Positions 34,352 through 47,060 are shown, counted from the stretch's first letter. The stretch is 64,000 bases of DNA from Platerodrilus igneus (GCA_036346225.1 JARFIW010001491.1:2542001-2606000); one strand, 5' to 3'. Notes: generated from the letters alone by a model not told the origin. Made by a program: numbers and translations.

Positions 34352-34359
34352 CTCTATCC

Positions 34360-35690
34360 CTATAATTCTTTCCTATATTTTGGGTACCGACTTCGAACAT
34401 TTTTTCCCATTTTACAGTGTCGATTGATTTTTCCAGGTCTATAATCCTGTATACACGTTGTATGCGCGGCTTCTCGTATTGTCATGTTTCGGCAAAACGC
34501 AAATTGATCTTCTCCTAGTATTTCTTCAGTCTGTTTTCCATCCGTCTTTGTACAATTGTAGTTAATTTTTTTGAAAAGTGCGCTGTCAAACTTATTGTTC
34601 AAAAATTTTCACATCTATCCTCAGCTCTCTTTTTTGGTATAGCGACTGTGGTGTTATGTTTGATATATTTGGATATCTCGCCTGTCTCATACACATAGCT
34701 TACAAGTTGGAAACTTTCTGTTACTGCTTGTTTAGCGGCTTTTAGAGTTTCTGCTTGCACTTTATCTATGCCAAGCAACTTATTATATTTTCAATCTTTT
34801 CAAGGCTAGTTCAAACTCATCTGCAAGTATAGGATATCCCAGTCATCCTTTTCAATATCTGATTCCCGTTCTAGTGCTTCTAGTTTCGTTCCTGTCCTGC
34901 ATGGAAATTCTCTATATATTCATGCCATCTATTCAGTTTCACTACATTTTCAACAGTGATGTCCCCTTCCGCGCCCGTTATATTTTTGCTATACGGCGTT
35001 ATATTCCGAAAAATCCTTCTATTTAGTTTGTATGCTTCGTCTATCGTTCCTATTTCCATGTTATTACCATCTTAATTTTTACCTCTTTGCACTTTTCCTC
35101 GATTCATTGTTCTCTGGCTTTCATGCATATGCGGATGACTTCCTATTTTATTGCTTTGTATCTCTGTTTGCCTACTTCGTCTGATTTGTTTTTGATTTTT
35201 GCCTTTCTCCTATTAAATTCACAATATCTTTTGTCAACCACGGCTTCTTATTTTCGTTTTGTTCGTACCCTGGAACATCTCTGGCTGCCTTGCATAAGCT
35301 GGATTTAATGTTACTCCATTCTGTTTCTACTTTCTTCTACTTTCTTAGTATCAGAAATTTTCCCGATGTCTTTCAACAATTGCTTTGACTTTTTCTCAAA
35401 TCTTTTGTGGATGTATTTATCTTTTACTTTCTCAAAGTCAAAGTGCCTTTTCTCAGCCTTTCTTTTCAAATTTTTTAATTTAATTGTGGTCAGTATCAAT
35501 ATCTGCTCCTAGATAACTTCTAGAGTTTTTTACTTGATTTCTAAACCGTTGTCTAACAAGATATCTTCTTGTCTTCTGGAATCTTCCACATTTATCGTTT
35601 TCTAACACAATATTGAAATAGTGTGTTTGAGATGGTTAAATTGTTTTTGTTTCAAAATTCTGCCAGTCTATTTCCTACCTAATCATTCTA
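34360..35690 (-). pseudogene. LINE, linker and N-terminal part of reverse transcriptase
   Basis: This is the 5' continuation of the LINE cut by the hAT. On the minus strand the basic linker KRHFDFEKVKDKYIHKRFEK (35460-35390) is followed by altered RT blocks, then EEILGEDQFAFCRN (34525-34480) and IDLEKSIDTVKWEKMFE (about 34440-34390), the RT region with the catalytic-fold Asp. Multiple stops interrupt it. The linker is recognisably the same as at 39460-39400 in the second LINE copy. Confidence 0.72.
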
Positions 35691-35699
35691 GAATTATAT

Positions 35700-36189
35700 T
35701 GCAGTAACAAATTAGATAATGTAGTCAAAATAAAAAATAAGTAATGGTGCATGTCATGTGATAAATATTATTGAACAAGCAATACATAAAGTATTAAATT
35801 ACGAGATAGGTGTTATAATTCAATAATAAAAGAATATTATAAAAAAAATATAATAAAGAACTTAAGTATGAAAATAAAAATAAAACGAACATAATTGGAT
35901 GTAGTAAATAAGATTACAATAAGGGCGGTAAGTAAATATAAAATCAGAAAGATTACCAAAAGTAAAATTCTTTATTATTCTGAGAGTTGGATCACCGACG
36001 AAAATGGGAATAAATTGGGCCAAAAAAGTAGACAAAATCTTAGATTCATGAAAATGTAACGTCCACTGTACTTAAAAGAAATAATGTTCGAATGATTGGT
36101 CATATTTTGAGCCAAGAAGGAACACTATAGCTAGTGATAGAGAATAGCGTAGAAAGAATAATGTTGAGAAGAGTGCAAAAGCTCAAAAA
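35700..36189. repeat. Long interspersed repeat, copy A, left part
   Basis: Noncoding AT-rich DNA whose block ATTATTCTGAGAGTTGGATCACC (35965-35987) aligns with TTTGGAAGTGAGATCAC (about 43920) and TTCTGGGAGTAGAATCAC (about 51090) of copies B and C. The copy is interrupted by the hairpin element that follows. Confidence 0.6.
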
Positions 36190-36200
36190 CAGACACTGGA

Positions 36201-37203
36201 TGCGAGCGAAGTTGGCACCTCATTTTTTAGCACCGCAAATTTTATCAACAGTGCTTTTTGCACCCCCAATAGTTCTACAGTTCCTGATAGTTCCGCCAAA
36301 TTAGTTAAAAAGAATGGCAAATTGAAAATATGAGTTGCTAACTTCCCGTAGCAGGCTTTTCAAATACAAAACGGCACACGAGAGTAAAGTATCAGTTTGC
36401 CGGCCGATCCAGCCAACTATTTGGTGTTCTTCTATAGTTCTACAATAGCTCTAACAACTTATATGGGTTTCGTCCAGAGTTTCGGTCTATAGTTATTTTT
36501 TACACATTTTTGAAATTTAGCGGCAGCACCGCACACAAGAGTAAAGTGTCAGTTTGCCGGCAGTTCCAGACAACTTTTTAGTGTTCTTCTATAGTTCTAC
36601 AATAGTTCAAACGACTTATATGGGTTTCATCCGAAACTCTGACGAAACCCACATAAGTCGTTAGAACTATTGCAGAACTATAGAAGAACACCAATAAGTT
36701 GACTGGAACTGCCGGCAAACTGATACTTTACTCTTGTGGGCGCTGCTGGCGCTAAGTTTCAAAAATGTGTAAAAAATAGCTATAAACCGAAACTGGACGA
36801 AACCCGCATAAATCGTTAGAACTATTGTAGAACTATAGAAGAACATCTAAAAGTTGTCTGGAACTGCCGGCAAACTGATGCTTTACTCTCGTATGCGGTG
36901 CCGTGCTGGCGGTAAATTTTAGGAAATTGTTAATAATAGTTAGAAATCGGAACTATTCTTAAAATATATCAGGAACTGTAGAATTTTTCTGGAGCTATAA
37001 GATTTTGTATTTGAAAAGCCTTTTTTGAAAAGTTGTGGTGCTACAGGAAGTTAGTACCTCATATTTTCAATTTGCCATTTTATTAACTAATTTGACGGAA
37101 CTATTGATATAACCTATCAGGAATTGTAGAACTATTAGGGGTGCAAATAAAACTATTGATAAAAATTGCAGTGCTAAAAAATGAGGTGCCAGCTTATAAC
37201 GCA
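36201..37203. mobile_element. 1.0-kb hairpin (near-palindromic) element with internal tandem units
   Basis: The ends TGCGAGCGAAGTTGGCACCTC and the complement of the right end, TGCGTTATAAGCTGGCACCTC, match at about 16 of 21 positions and continue inward for hundreds of bases (CATTTTTTAGCAC, AATAGTTCTACA, CAGTTTGCCGGC). The symmetry axis lies near 36640. Each arm carries two copies of a unit of about 158 bp marked by AGTTTGCCGGC. CAGACACTGGA on the left and CGGACACTAGA on the right may be a diverged target duplication. No ORF is present. In design it resembles the larger foldback at 26-30 kb, but the sequences are unrelated by eye. Confidence 0.85.
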
Positions 37204-38287
37204 CGGACACTAGACTAATAAAAATTTAGGTTAGAAAATCTACAGGAAATCGAATGAACTAAATCAGATTAGGAACTAGTAGAACCTATTTTAAATCTTA
37301 AAACTATGATTTAATGAGGAGATAGGGTTCTGTTTTGGTCCTGTAGATTAAGTTTTGGGCATATTAGAGTACATTTAGGCGCATTAGAGTATATTTGGTC
37401 TCAAAAAAATAACAAAAAGAAATTTGCATCAATTAAATTAAATTGTTACATCTTCTCTGTTTTTAAAATTAGAGCAATTAAATCCTAACACACACTTTGG
37501 GCGTAAAAAGCTACGATTTTTTTTAATTGGTATTTCTATGAATTTGTTGCCGAATGTAAAGTACCGCAATGTATCACGAACAATCCTAATTTTCTTTATG
37601 ACCTTATGTTATTAGTATTACGCAGTTTAAATTTAGAGTGCATTAATTTGCAGATGCAATAATATGTGGTTATATTTATTGTGGTGCAACTTTGAGGTAC
37701 CATTTGTTAGGCAATTTATGGCAGTATTTTAAGAATTTCAAAATATCAAAAAAGGATAATATTTAAAACAATAAGAATAGAAGATAAAAACAAAAAGTTT
37801 AGATCACGTGCTGTTCAATAATATCATGATATAACCGCTGGCTAAGTCAATAAATACCTACTTCGTATCAAGTAAATACAATAGACAATACAATAATTTG
37901 ATTACTAACTATAACATAAACGAATAATTAAGCGAACCACATCGTAAGTGCTATTGGAAACAAAACAAGTTAAATAGAAGGGCCTTGGTGCAAGTCAAAA
38001 TATAATATTTACAAGCTTAATTAGGAACTGTCCGTTCATCTAATCAATCTAAACGATTCTATCACTTTTACTACACAAAGGTGTGTTAGCCTAAAGCATC
38101 TACAAAATTCCAAAACGAAACATGTCTAAAAAAGGTATGCTAAATCTCAGCGAAGATATATTTAAAAACGGTTCATTATTTGCAGGAAAAGTCTCATTGT
38201 TGAAATATTTAGACATATAATTTGTTATAATTTTGTTTAGTAATAATTTTATATAAAAGGCTTCCTCCTAGAAGTATACACACGTTT
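37204..38287. repeat. Long interspersed repeat, copy A, right part with conserved core
   Basis: Noncoding. It contains the conserved core of about 100 bp at 38014-38118 (AATCTAAACGATTCTAT, then ACACAAAGGTGTGTTAGCC) shared with copies B, C and D. The region around it (AATTAAGCGAACCACATCGT) is also recognisable in all copies. Confidence 0.8.
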
Positions 38288-39895
38288 TCATAAATGCATC
38301 TGAAAAATAACGGGGATTAGCGCAAATTCCTTTTCTAATTCTAATACCGCTGTTTGCTCTTTGTATAAACTATGAACTATCCGTCCATTACAACTCATTC
38401 CAATTTTTTTGACTACTTCGAGTATTTTTCCCCATTTTACATTGTTGAATGCTTTTTCCAAATCTTCAAACCCTATATACACTCTTTCTCCTTTCTCTAT
38501 CGTTTTATTCATTATCACCCTAAAGGCTAAAATGACCTTCCGTACTCCTAAACCCAAATTGATCTTTTTCTAATATTTCTTCAGCCCGTTTTTCCATCCG
38601 TCTTTGTAGTTAATATTTTTGACAGGTGTACTATTAAACCTATTGTTCGAAAATTTTTGCATCTATCTGCACCTCTCTTTTTTGGTGTTTCGTTTGAAAT
38701 CTTTGTGTATCTTACATGTTTCATACATACAGTTTACAAGTTGGAAGAGGCGTTCTGTTACTGCTTGTCCAGCGGTTTTTAACGTTTCCGCTTGCACCGT
38801 ATCTATATCCGGTACCTTATTATGTTTCAAACTCTTTACTGCTAGTTCAAATTTATCTCTAAGTGTAACATATGCCAAGTCATTCTTTTCAATGTCTGAT
38901 TCTAGTGCTTCTAGTTCCTGGCCTGCATATAAATTCCCTATATATTCTCGTCATATATCCACTTTCTCTACATTTTCTATAATGTTATCTCTTCCCACTC
39001 CTCTTTAATTTCTGCTATATCCCTAAAATTCATTCTTAGTTTATATGCTTCGTCCGTCTTTCCTATTTCCATCTCAATTTGCACTTCTTTGCACTCTTTC
39101 TTAATCCATTGCTCTTTAGCTTCTCTGCATTTGCAACTAATTTACTATTTTATGGGTTTGTACCTATGTACCTGGTATGTTTATTTATTTTCGCCCTTCT
39201 TCTATTGAATCCGGGAAATCCTTTATTACCCATGGTTTTTTATTTTCTCTTTGCTAATACCGCACAATACCTCTGGCCACCATCTCTAAGCTGAAAAAAT
39301 GCTATTCCATTCTGCTTCTACTTCTTTAGTATCAGAAATTTTCCCGATACCTTTCGGCAATTGTTTGATCTTTTCTCAAACCTTTTGTGGACATCTTTAT
39401 CTTTCAGTTTCTCAAAGTCAAAGCGTTTTTTTCGGTTCCTTTTTTTCGAATTTTTAAATTTAATCGAGACTTTCATAATTACTATGTTGTTGTAAGTTAT
39501 CATTGTCGTCTTCTGGATAGCTTCTACGGTCTTTTATTCGATTCCTGCGCCGTTGTCTAACAAGGATGTAAACTGTTTGATATCTTCGTATGTTTTCTGG
39601 CAATTTCCACGTGTATCGTCATGATATTACAATAATGTGTTTGTGCTGGTTAAACTGGATTTATTGCAAAATTCTACCAGCCTGTTTCCCCTGTCATTTC
39701 TCGTGCGTAAACCAAATAAACTTACTACCGCTCCTCCCATACTTTCGTCTACCACTGCATTAAAGTCTGCTGTAACTAATAAATTTTCATGCCCTTTAAC
39801 GAATCTTTGTAGATTGCTTTTACCTCTTCCTCAATTTGGGTAGAGGTAGACATGCATACTTGTATTATTACTGTATTTACCGATTTAGATTCTAA
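38288..39895 (-). pseudogene. LINE fragment: endonuclease C-terminus, linker, reverse transcriptase N-part
   Basis: From high to low coordinates on the minus strand: VNTVIIQVCMSTSTQIEEE (about 39890-39830) and TADFNAVVDESMGG...RNDRGNRLVEFC (39785-39665), the C-terminal half of an APE endonuclease with its conserved DFN motif; the basic linker KKRFDFEKLKDKDVHKRFEK (39440-39380); an RT thumb/finger block with LKHNKVPDIDTVQAE (38830-38790); and GFEDLEKAFNNVKWGKILE (38475-38420). The frame is broken many times. It belongs to the same family as the LINE at 30.8-35.7 kb. Its 5' end stops abruptly near 39895, where a different transposon ORF region begins. Confidence 0.78.
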
Positions 39896-40149
39896 TTTGT
39901 GACAGTTGCAGAAAACAACTATCAAAAGATAAAAAGAATTTAGAAACTTTAAAAGAGCCTTCGCAGATGGATACGGGTTTCTTAGCCCAGACTTAGCATT
40001 CGACCATGTAAACAGATCCCTTTTTGATATTGAATAATCTACAACAGTCAAAAAGCGAATATATATGTTTCATGTTATTCTCAAAGAAAACTACAGAAGG
40101 TAACTAAAAAACTAGCTCAGGAATTGGTAGGTGCAAAAATTGAAAGCGA

Positions 40150-41935
40150 AAAGAAGATGATCTAGATTCAGATATTCCTTAACAACTGCAAGAAAAATTT
40201 AAAAATACTAAAAATAGGAATAACCCGTTCATTATTTTAACTGCATTTCTTAATAGATGGACATGTAAAAGGATACCAGATGAGTTCAATATAAGCAATA
40301 GAATGACCAGGAAAAATAAAGCCTTAATTAAGGAACAAGGTATAATGTCTACTCCTGACACAAAACCTGGTAGAACACTGTAGTTGATAAGGTTGAACAA
40401 TTTTGTAACAGTGATGATGTAAGCCAAATCATGCCTGGTAAAAAAGACTGTGTATCCATGAAAGTCAATGGTACAAGAACTCATGTTCACAAGCGACTAG
40501 TTTTAATGAATTTGAGAGAAACTTACGAACATTTTAAAAAAGAATATTCATCAAACAAATAAGGTTTTCTAAATTTGCAGAGCTGCGGCCAAAAGACTAT
40601 GTAATAGCAGGTGGTAGTGGAATCCACTCAGTTCGTGTATGTACTACACACCGGAACATAAAACTTATGACTGTTTGAAGAAAGCTGAATCAGGTAAGTA
40701 AACAAGGATACCAATCTTAGTAATTATAAAGTAGGTTTGTCACAGATAATGTGCTCGGTCAAAACTCACTGTTTCCTTAACATTTGAAATACATGTTTTA
40801 AAAGAAAAACTTCTGTGTCATTTTGAAGAGGCTATGATAGAAAATATTATACAAAGAATGGATTTCGGTTGACAGGTGTAATTTTTAGACTTACAAAAAG
40901 TGTTCAAGATTTTGTGGATTGTTTTTGCGAACAGCTCAATTTACTCAAAAAAAACAATAGAACATAAAGCTGTTGTCAGTTTAGACTTTTCCGAAAACTA
41001 TTCCTTTGTTGTCCAAGATGAGGCACAATCTTTTCATTTGGAATAACAATCAAGCAACTGAACATTCTTTTGCAGTACACTACAATGAGCAAGGAATTAT
41101 AAAATATAAAAGTTTTGTAATTATTTTTGAATGCTTAAATCATGGTGTAGTGGCTGTTCACTTGTTTCGGAAAAGGCTGATTTTCTCACTGAAAGTTGAT
41201 GTTTTACCTTCCTTGCAGATGGTATTTTACTTTTCTGATAATCCGGCAGTCCAGTACAAAAATAGAAAAATTTTTATCAATATCTGCTATCACGAAAGTG
41301 ACTTTAAAGTAAAGATTGAGTGGCACTTTTTTACCACAACCAATGGGAAAGAGATGAGCGATGGTCTGGGGAGCACGGTCAAACAACTAGCAGCATGACT
41401 CAGTCTGTAAAGACCATACTTGGACCAAATAATTACACCAATATAACTTTTTAACTGAAGTAAGGAAAACATTCCCAATATACTGTTTATTTACTGTACA
41501 GATAAAAACTACACTGAAAAAATTTACTGAAATACCACCTGCAAGAAGTTGAACCAATTAAAGGCACACAAAGGCACCACACTTTTATTCTGTACAATGA
41601 AACTGAAGTGAAAACCAAGATTTATTCATTGAGTAATGAAATTTCTCTTCACGAAGTAGTTGAAAGTGGTACAACATCAACAATGAAACATATCAATAAT
41701 TTTGTAGCGAGTGTATATGGTCAGCGTTGGTTGCTTGTAAATGTATTGTCAAAGGTCTGCGAAAATGAAAAGGTGGATGTAACTTTTTGCATCCTTTGGG
41801 CCCCGCCCCATCGTTCGTGTTCCCAAAGAACCCAGTCATTTTGAGAGTGCACGTCAATAAAATACTAACTAAAGATGATCCAACAACTATCTACAAGGCA
41901 ATGAATACTGTCAAATGCAGAAACACATTTGTAAT
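40150..41935 (+). pseudogene. Arthropod transposon ORF (uncharacterised DDE-like family), degraded
   Basis: Recognisable blocks are GKKDCVSMKVNGTRTHVHKR-like sequence (40440-40500), SKFAELRPKDYVIAGGSG (40563-40620), WNNNQATEHSFAVHY (41040-41085), VAVHLFRKRLI (41150-41185), YYFSD-like FYFSDNPAVQYKNRK (41225-41270), FINICYHESDF and EWHFFTT...DGLGSTVKQLAA (41310-41395). A C-terminal chromo-like domain follows (NNFVASVYGQRW, MHPLGPAPSFVFP, NKILTK). This protein is abundant and uncharacterised in arthropod genomes. Aspartates in the FSDN and DGLG blocks are candidate catalytic residues. Stops and frameshifts at about 40560, 40860-41000 and 41785 break the frame. The N-terminal end is not clear. 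Confidence 0.7.
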
Positions 41936-41944
41936 TATTATGCA

Positions 41945-42665
41945 GGAAAAAATATTGATATTCTTAGATTTGCGGATGATGTGGAAAAATTAGCATCTAG
42001 CTAAAAGTAAATCTTAACAAAATGGAAACAGTACTAACAGAGAGATACGGTATGAAAATCAACAAAAAAAACTAAAGTAATAGTACGTAAAGGAGGGGAA
42101 AATAAGTAAAAAACCAGAATAAAAAATAGGAAACGGGAATTTACAAGAGATTTAAGGATTTCTGATATCTAAGAGGCCAAGTGATACAAGAAAGGAAACG
42201 TGCAAAAGATATAAAACAAAAATTAGCACAAGGTTGTGCAGCATTTTTAGGAAAAAAGTAGCTATATTCGAAGACATAGAAACAAGGAAAAAAATTGTTG
42301 AAAGCATATGTATGAAACACAGCACTGTACGGCTGTGAAACGTGGACAGTAGGAGGCTTTAAAATGTGGTGTTACAGAGATGAAGATATCAATCATAAAC
42401 AGACAAAGTTGAGAATAAAGAGGTACTAGAAGTAGTAAGGGAAGAAAAAATATGCGGAAAAGAGTAAAAAAAATAGGATATGTTTTAAGGCATGAGGTAA
42501 TAGTGCGAGATAAATTAGCAGCAGAGAAAAGAAAAATGAGAAAGGTAACCCTAGATCTAGATTAGATTATTGCACACAGATAGTGAAAGATGTAGGCTGT
42601 AGGAATTTCAGGGAAATGTGTAAGTTGGCTTGGAATAGGAAAAATTGGCAACAAATAAAAATTTA
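41945..42665 (+). pseudogene. LINE reverse transcriptase C-terminal part, plus strand
   Basis: Starts with ILRFADDVEKLA at 41960, the catalytic (Y/F)ADD box of the RT, then KMETVLTERYGMKINK. Further on come a short CETWT-type block and VIVRDKLAAEKRKMRK, ending with KDVGCRNFREMCKLAWNR before a TAA at about 42665. This is the C-terminal end of the same LINE family, here in opposite orientation to its neighbours at 38.3 and 34.4 kb. Many stops are present. Confidence 0.75.
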
Positions 42666-42689
42666 ATTGTTATATTTTATTCTTTGTGT

Positions 42690-45235
42690 TTACGATAGAA
42701 CGTTGAACTCATTAGTCAATAGGACGTATTTTAGACATCAAATGCAATAGTTTTTTCTTAAGGAGAGTTAGTGTTTCTGTTAAAGTATTGCTGCGTGTGA
42801 ACAGCCAGAAAATTCCAAGAATCAATTCATTTTTTGTGACCTTAAGTTTTTAATATTAACCGTTTTAAGTAAAGGGCGCATATTGGGAACACCAAAACGT
42901 GATTTTAAAATTTATCTCATATATTGTGGTACCACCTCTGGGTGTCTGGTGTTTAGTATATTTTTCAAATCTATATCAGACAATTTCTGACTAATTGTAA
43001 GTGTAATTTGAGGTAAATTTAGATATGTTAAAAAATCAAATAAGAATAATACATATTTAAAAACGTAGCAATAATATATCAAAGTAAATAATTTAGATCG
43101 TATATACAGGATATCTAGTAGCCAAGTGAAACAGTACCAGATAAATATTGCAGACAATTTAATGTTTTGATTGCATAACTATAATATAAACGCTTAATTA
43201 AGCAAACCACCTAGTGAGTATTCTTAAAAATACAAACAACTTAAATGCAAAGTCTTCGGGGCAAGCCAAAATATAATGTTTAAAAGCTTAATTAAGAACC
43301 GTACGTTCGTCTAATCGATCTAAACGATTCTATAACTTTTATTACACAAAGGTGTGTTAGCCTAAAGCATCCACAAAATGCCTAAACGGTACATAAGCCT
43401 TAAACAAAAATTAAATACCACTATCCGTTATGTTAAGAAGTTAAAGTATCTCCATACGACGGCTTACGAAATTACACGAACAATTTATAATACACCGTGG
43501 TTTTTATAGACGTAATACCGTTATTATACGCATACTAATGCCATCATCATGACTACGTAACACATAAACGAATTTGTACAATTGACTATTGAAGCTTTCT
43601 CTATTAATTTTAACTATTAAAAAAATCGACTTACTTCTTGTAGTGCTGGGCTACTGAATATTATTAAGTAAATGTACGTTCTTTATTAAACTGCAAACTT
43701 TTTAAATTCTCTGCGATTACAGAAATGACGTACGTTATTTTCGTCTGTAGGGAGTAAACAATAAATAAAATAAAAGAAACAAACAGGATAGGTGTCATAG
43801 GTGCCAGCAAAGAAATTCAAATATCGAAAATAATCTCTAGGGATGAAAATTGAAATAAAACTAACGCAATGAAACATATTAAACAATATTGTAATAGAAT
43901 AACAAGAAAGGTTTTATTATTTTGGAAGTGAGATCACTAAGAAAATGGAAGTAAACAGAGACTAAAGAATAGAATAGATCAACGAAGGTAAATTTTGAGG
44001 CACCTACCCAATATTCAGGTATAATATAGCAATAAGTGCCAAGAAATTGTTGACAAGGGGCGTGTGAAGACCATTACTCTACTGCTGGGGACGTGAACAA
44101 TATGCAATAAAAAGTTTGAAATTACAGTATTCCAGATGTGTTGCAATAAAAGAAAACTTACGATAAATTGGGCAGATAAAATTACAGGATCATAGAAATG
44201 GTTCACTACAGTCGATTTTAAACTAGGGGATTTTACTTAAATTATAGAAAGAACATTCTGTTTACGAAAACAGTATCAGCCTACTTAAAAATGAAAAACT
44301 TTAAAACCGTATGAACTTAATTCAAGATCTAAACCATAGCATTAAGGACGTAAATATAAAATAAAGAAGTTTGTAAATAATTTCAGCTTATTGCTGGTTG
44401 AAAGCAATATTGGTACTAATCTGATTAAATTATCAAACATGCTTTGTTCTGTTTTGACAGATAGAGGGTTGAATTTTTGGACGCATTTTGGGCGTCAAAA
44501 CCGATGATTTTTGTAAAGTCGGTGTTTCTGTTAGCTAGTTGGTGCGTGTGAATAATCATGACGTTCCACGAGCCAACCTAAGTTTTTGTGACCTTAAAAC
44601 TTTAGTACCTATTAGTTATTTTAAACAGTATCTAAAATAAGAGAAACAAACGCTATAGGTGTCATAATTCAAAGAGAACAAATCAAATGTAGAAAATATT
44701 GGCTAGCGATTAATATTGAAAAAAACTAACACATTGAGATATATTAAACAAGATTGCTATTGGAAAATAGTAATACTTTAAAGATCTGAAAATATAGCAA
44801 ATACAAAAAAGTGAGGTAACCGAGACAACAGAAGTATACTGATACAAGAATCGATAGATCGGTGAAAGTAAATTTTGAAACATAAAGCCAATAAACAAAT
44901 CTACCTTATCCATCCATAAGACACTGAAAAAACTCGATCAGGTTACAAACTAGTAGGATTTCTAGCGTTGATGAGTTTGGTCGCATCAAAGTCACAAAAA
45001 ATATACTAAAAAAATATTTCAATATGCAGGATTCTCAAGCATTTAGTAGGTAGCTAAACATAGCCAATTAATTTATCTAGTTTTAAGATGTTTGGTATTT
45101 TATGCTAGAATTTGAGTTCTTACTCACATTAGTGCATATTTTGGACCCTAATATAATATAAAAAATTTTTTAAAATAAATTCAGTTTAGTACTGGTTGAA
45201 AGCAAAATTGGCACCAAATAAAGTTAGAATCTTTT
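42690..45235 (+). repeat. Long interspersed repeat, copy B (composite)
   Basis: Noncoding. The blocks AAGGAGAGTT, CGCATATT...ACAAAACG-type sequence and ATTTTAAAATTT (42765-42920), TTAATTAAGCAAACCACC (43195), the conserved core (43285-43390), ATAATGCCATCATCATGA (43536), GTGCTGGGCTACTGAATATTATTAAG (43643) and TATTTTGGAAGTGAGATCACTAAG (43918) appear in the same order in copies C and D. The section 44340-45235 looks like the start of a further unit. Copies have diverged by roughly 15-25% outside the core. Confidence 0.7.
44800..45225 (+). repeat. Left arm of inverted repeat around the BEL/mariner cluster
   Basis: This segment is the reverse complement of 49415-49830 at about 85-90% by eye, for example ATAATATAAAAAATTTTTTAAAATAAATT here against its complement at 49443-49475. 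The arms enclose about 4.2 kb. A small extra copy in the opposite orientation (45238-45335) makes a local palindrome with 44925-45000. Confidence 0.8.
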
Positions 45236-45335
45236 TTATGACTTTGATGCGACCAACTCAACGCTAATATGCTCTGAAATCCTACTAGTTTCTAACCTGA
45301 TTGAGTTCTTTCAGTGTCTTATGGATGGATATTGT

Positions 45336-47060
45336 AGGAGAAACGGGTTTCTTCAAGGGAATATTTTCAAATTCCCAAAATCGACAATTGTCGCTGTGTA
45401 AGGGCTCAACGAAAGCACACAACGACGTAATAGAATTATTCGGGGAAACGACCTTTCCCGTTAAAACCCAACCAAAGGTTGTTTTAATAGCAACTGGCTT
45501 GTTAGCGACATGCCAACGAGATGCGTTCAACAAAACCTGAGCAAAGATTTCAGCTCCGAGTAGCATGTGAATCTTACCAGGAATATTAAAATTAGGACTA
45601 GCTAATGCCAAACTCGTATATGTGACTATTCCTTGACCCATATAGACGATGAAGGTAATCGATTACAAATGTTAGGTAAAATATAACAATCAATTCCATA
45701 TGCTGGAGACCTTGCTCCCGAGGGGTTGACTTCACACGATACTATGCCAGACACCAACGACGAATTCAAGCCAAGTCCTTGAACAGTGACATTGGCTCTC
45801 CGTTTCTTTAAACCTAATTTCTGACGGCACCTTTCAGTCATAAAACTTTCCATGGATCCGTTATCTAAAACTATACGAACAGGCTACAATTTTCCTGTAT
45901 AATCGAGTACCGACACCATTGCCGTAGCTAACAGCGTGGTTGAATGTTCTAATGACTTCAAAATTAACGAGCTAGTGGCAGGTTGTTCATGCACGACCTT
46001 ACATGTGTACCACCTCAAATCTTTCTTGAGCGGTTTTATAGAGAAACTGCTTGCATCTATAAATAGGATGTACAGCTTGACACAAATCACAATTTTTGCC
46101 ATCATTGGTGGTACCAACTAAAGAAGTTTTAGCCGAAGTGCTAACGAACTTTCCTTTTTCCCTTTGTTTCACGGAATCTTGAGATTTTAAGTATGTTCCT
46201 AAAGCAATGTCATTTATTTCCAATACTTTACATTGTTTTTTAATGTATGACCTTAAATCTTTGAACGAGGGAATCTCGTCACTATTTTCTAATTTGAAAC
46301 GCTTTAAAACGTTTGTATCTAATTTTTTCAATAACAGATTAAACAACATGAAATCTAATAGATCTATTCCCATCTGCTTTAACGCGAATATATTTCTATC
46401 AAAACAACTGATTACTTGCCGGAGTTCCGTGTGCGAGTCTGAGGAACTTACCTTAGGGCATTTTTCGGGAGCATTAAAATATGTCGAAAGTAATAACCTC
46501 TTGGACTGAAAACGATTAGTAATGATTTTATATGCTTCATAGCATGGACAATCGTTTAATGGCAAGTGTTTTATTAACGCACGCGACGAATCATCTAGTG
46601 TATCTACTAGATAGCAAAAATTTTCCACAGTGTACAAACTAATATTATCAAGAATCAATCGCTTATAAATTGCATGATAACTTTCAAAGCCCGAAATACA
46701 ACCTGAGAACTGCGGGACTGACAGGTGTTTCAAGCGACTACCACTATTTATCGACAAAGGATTATTCATATTTTCCACCTGCGGCTTATTTTCTATGCCA
46801 TCTAATTTACATTGTTCAGTGATAATACGAATATGTAATAGATAATCATCGATTTTCACCCTAGGAGCCGAGAATTGGTCCAATTATTCACTTTCTTCAT
46901 CAACAAAAATATCCTTGCAAAAGAACTTGAAATGAGTTTCAATTTGCTTGACACTTTTCATCGATACTCTAATTATTGCAATCGCTACATTTTCCGGTTT
47001 ATTAATCTTACTGTATATATGATCCAACCGTTTTATTACAAACTTAGATTCAAGAACGAC
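45336..47060 (-). pseudogene. BEL/Pao retroelement gag and protease region, truncated
   Basis: On the minus strand the gag part spans about 47060-46000. It starts in VAIAIIRVSMKSVKQIE-like sequence, has one TAA near 46885, then LKHLSVPQFSGCISGFESYH (DUF1759 block) and ends with a zinc knuckle C-x2-C-x4-H-x4-C (CDLCQAVHPIYRC, about 46070). The protease region (45900-45640) and the following LLGAEIFAQVL and KTTFGWVLTGKV (45560-45450) are typical of BEL/Pao proteins just before the reverse transcriptase. RT, RNase H and integrase are absent. The downstream end stops where the long repeat resumes at 45336. The protein would form the capsid and process the polyprotein. Confidence 0.85.
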
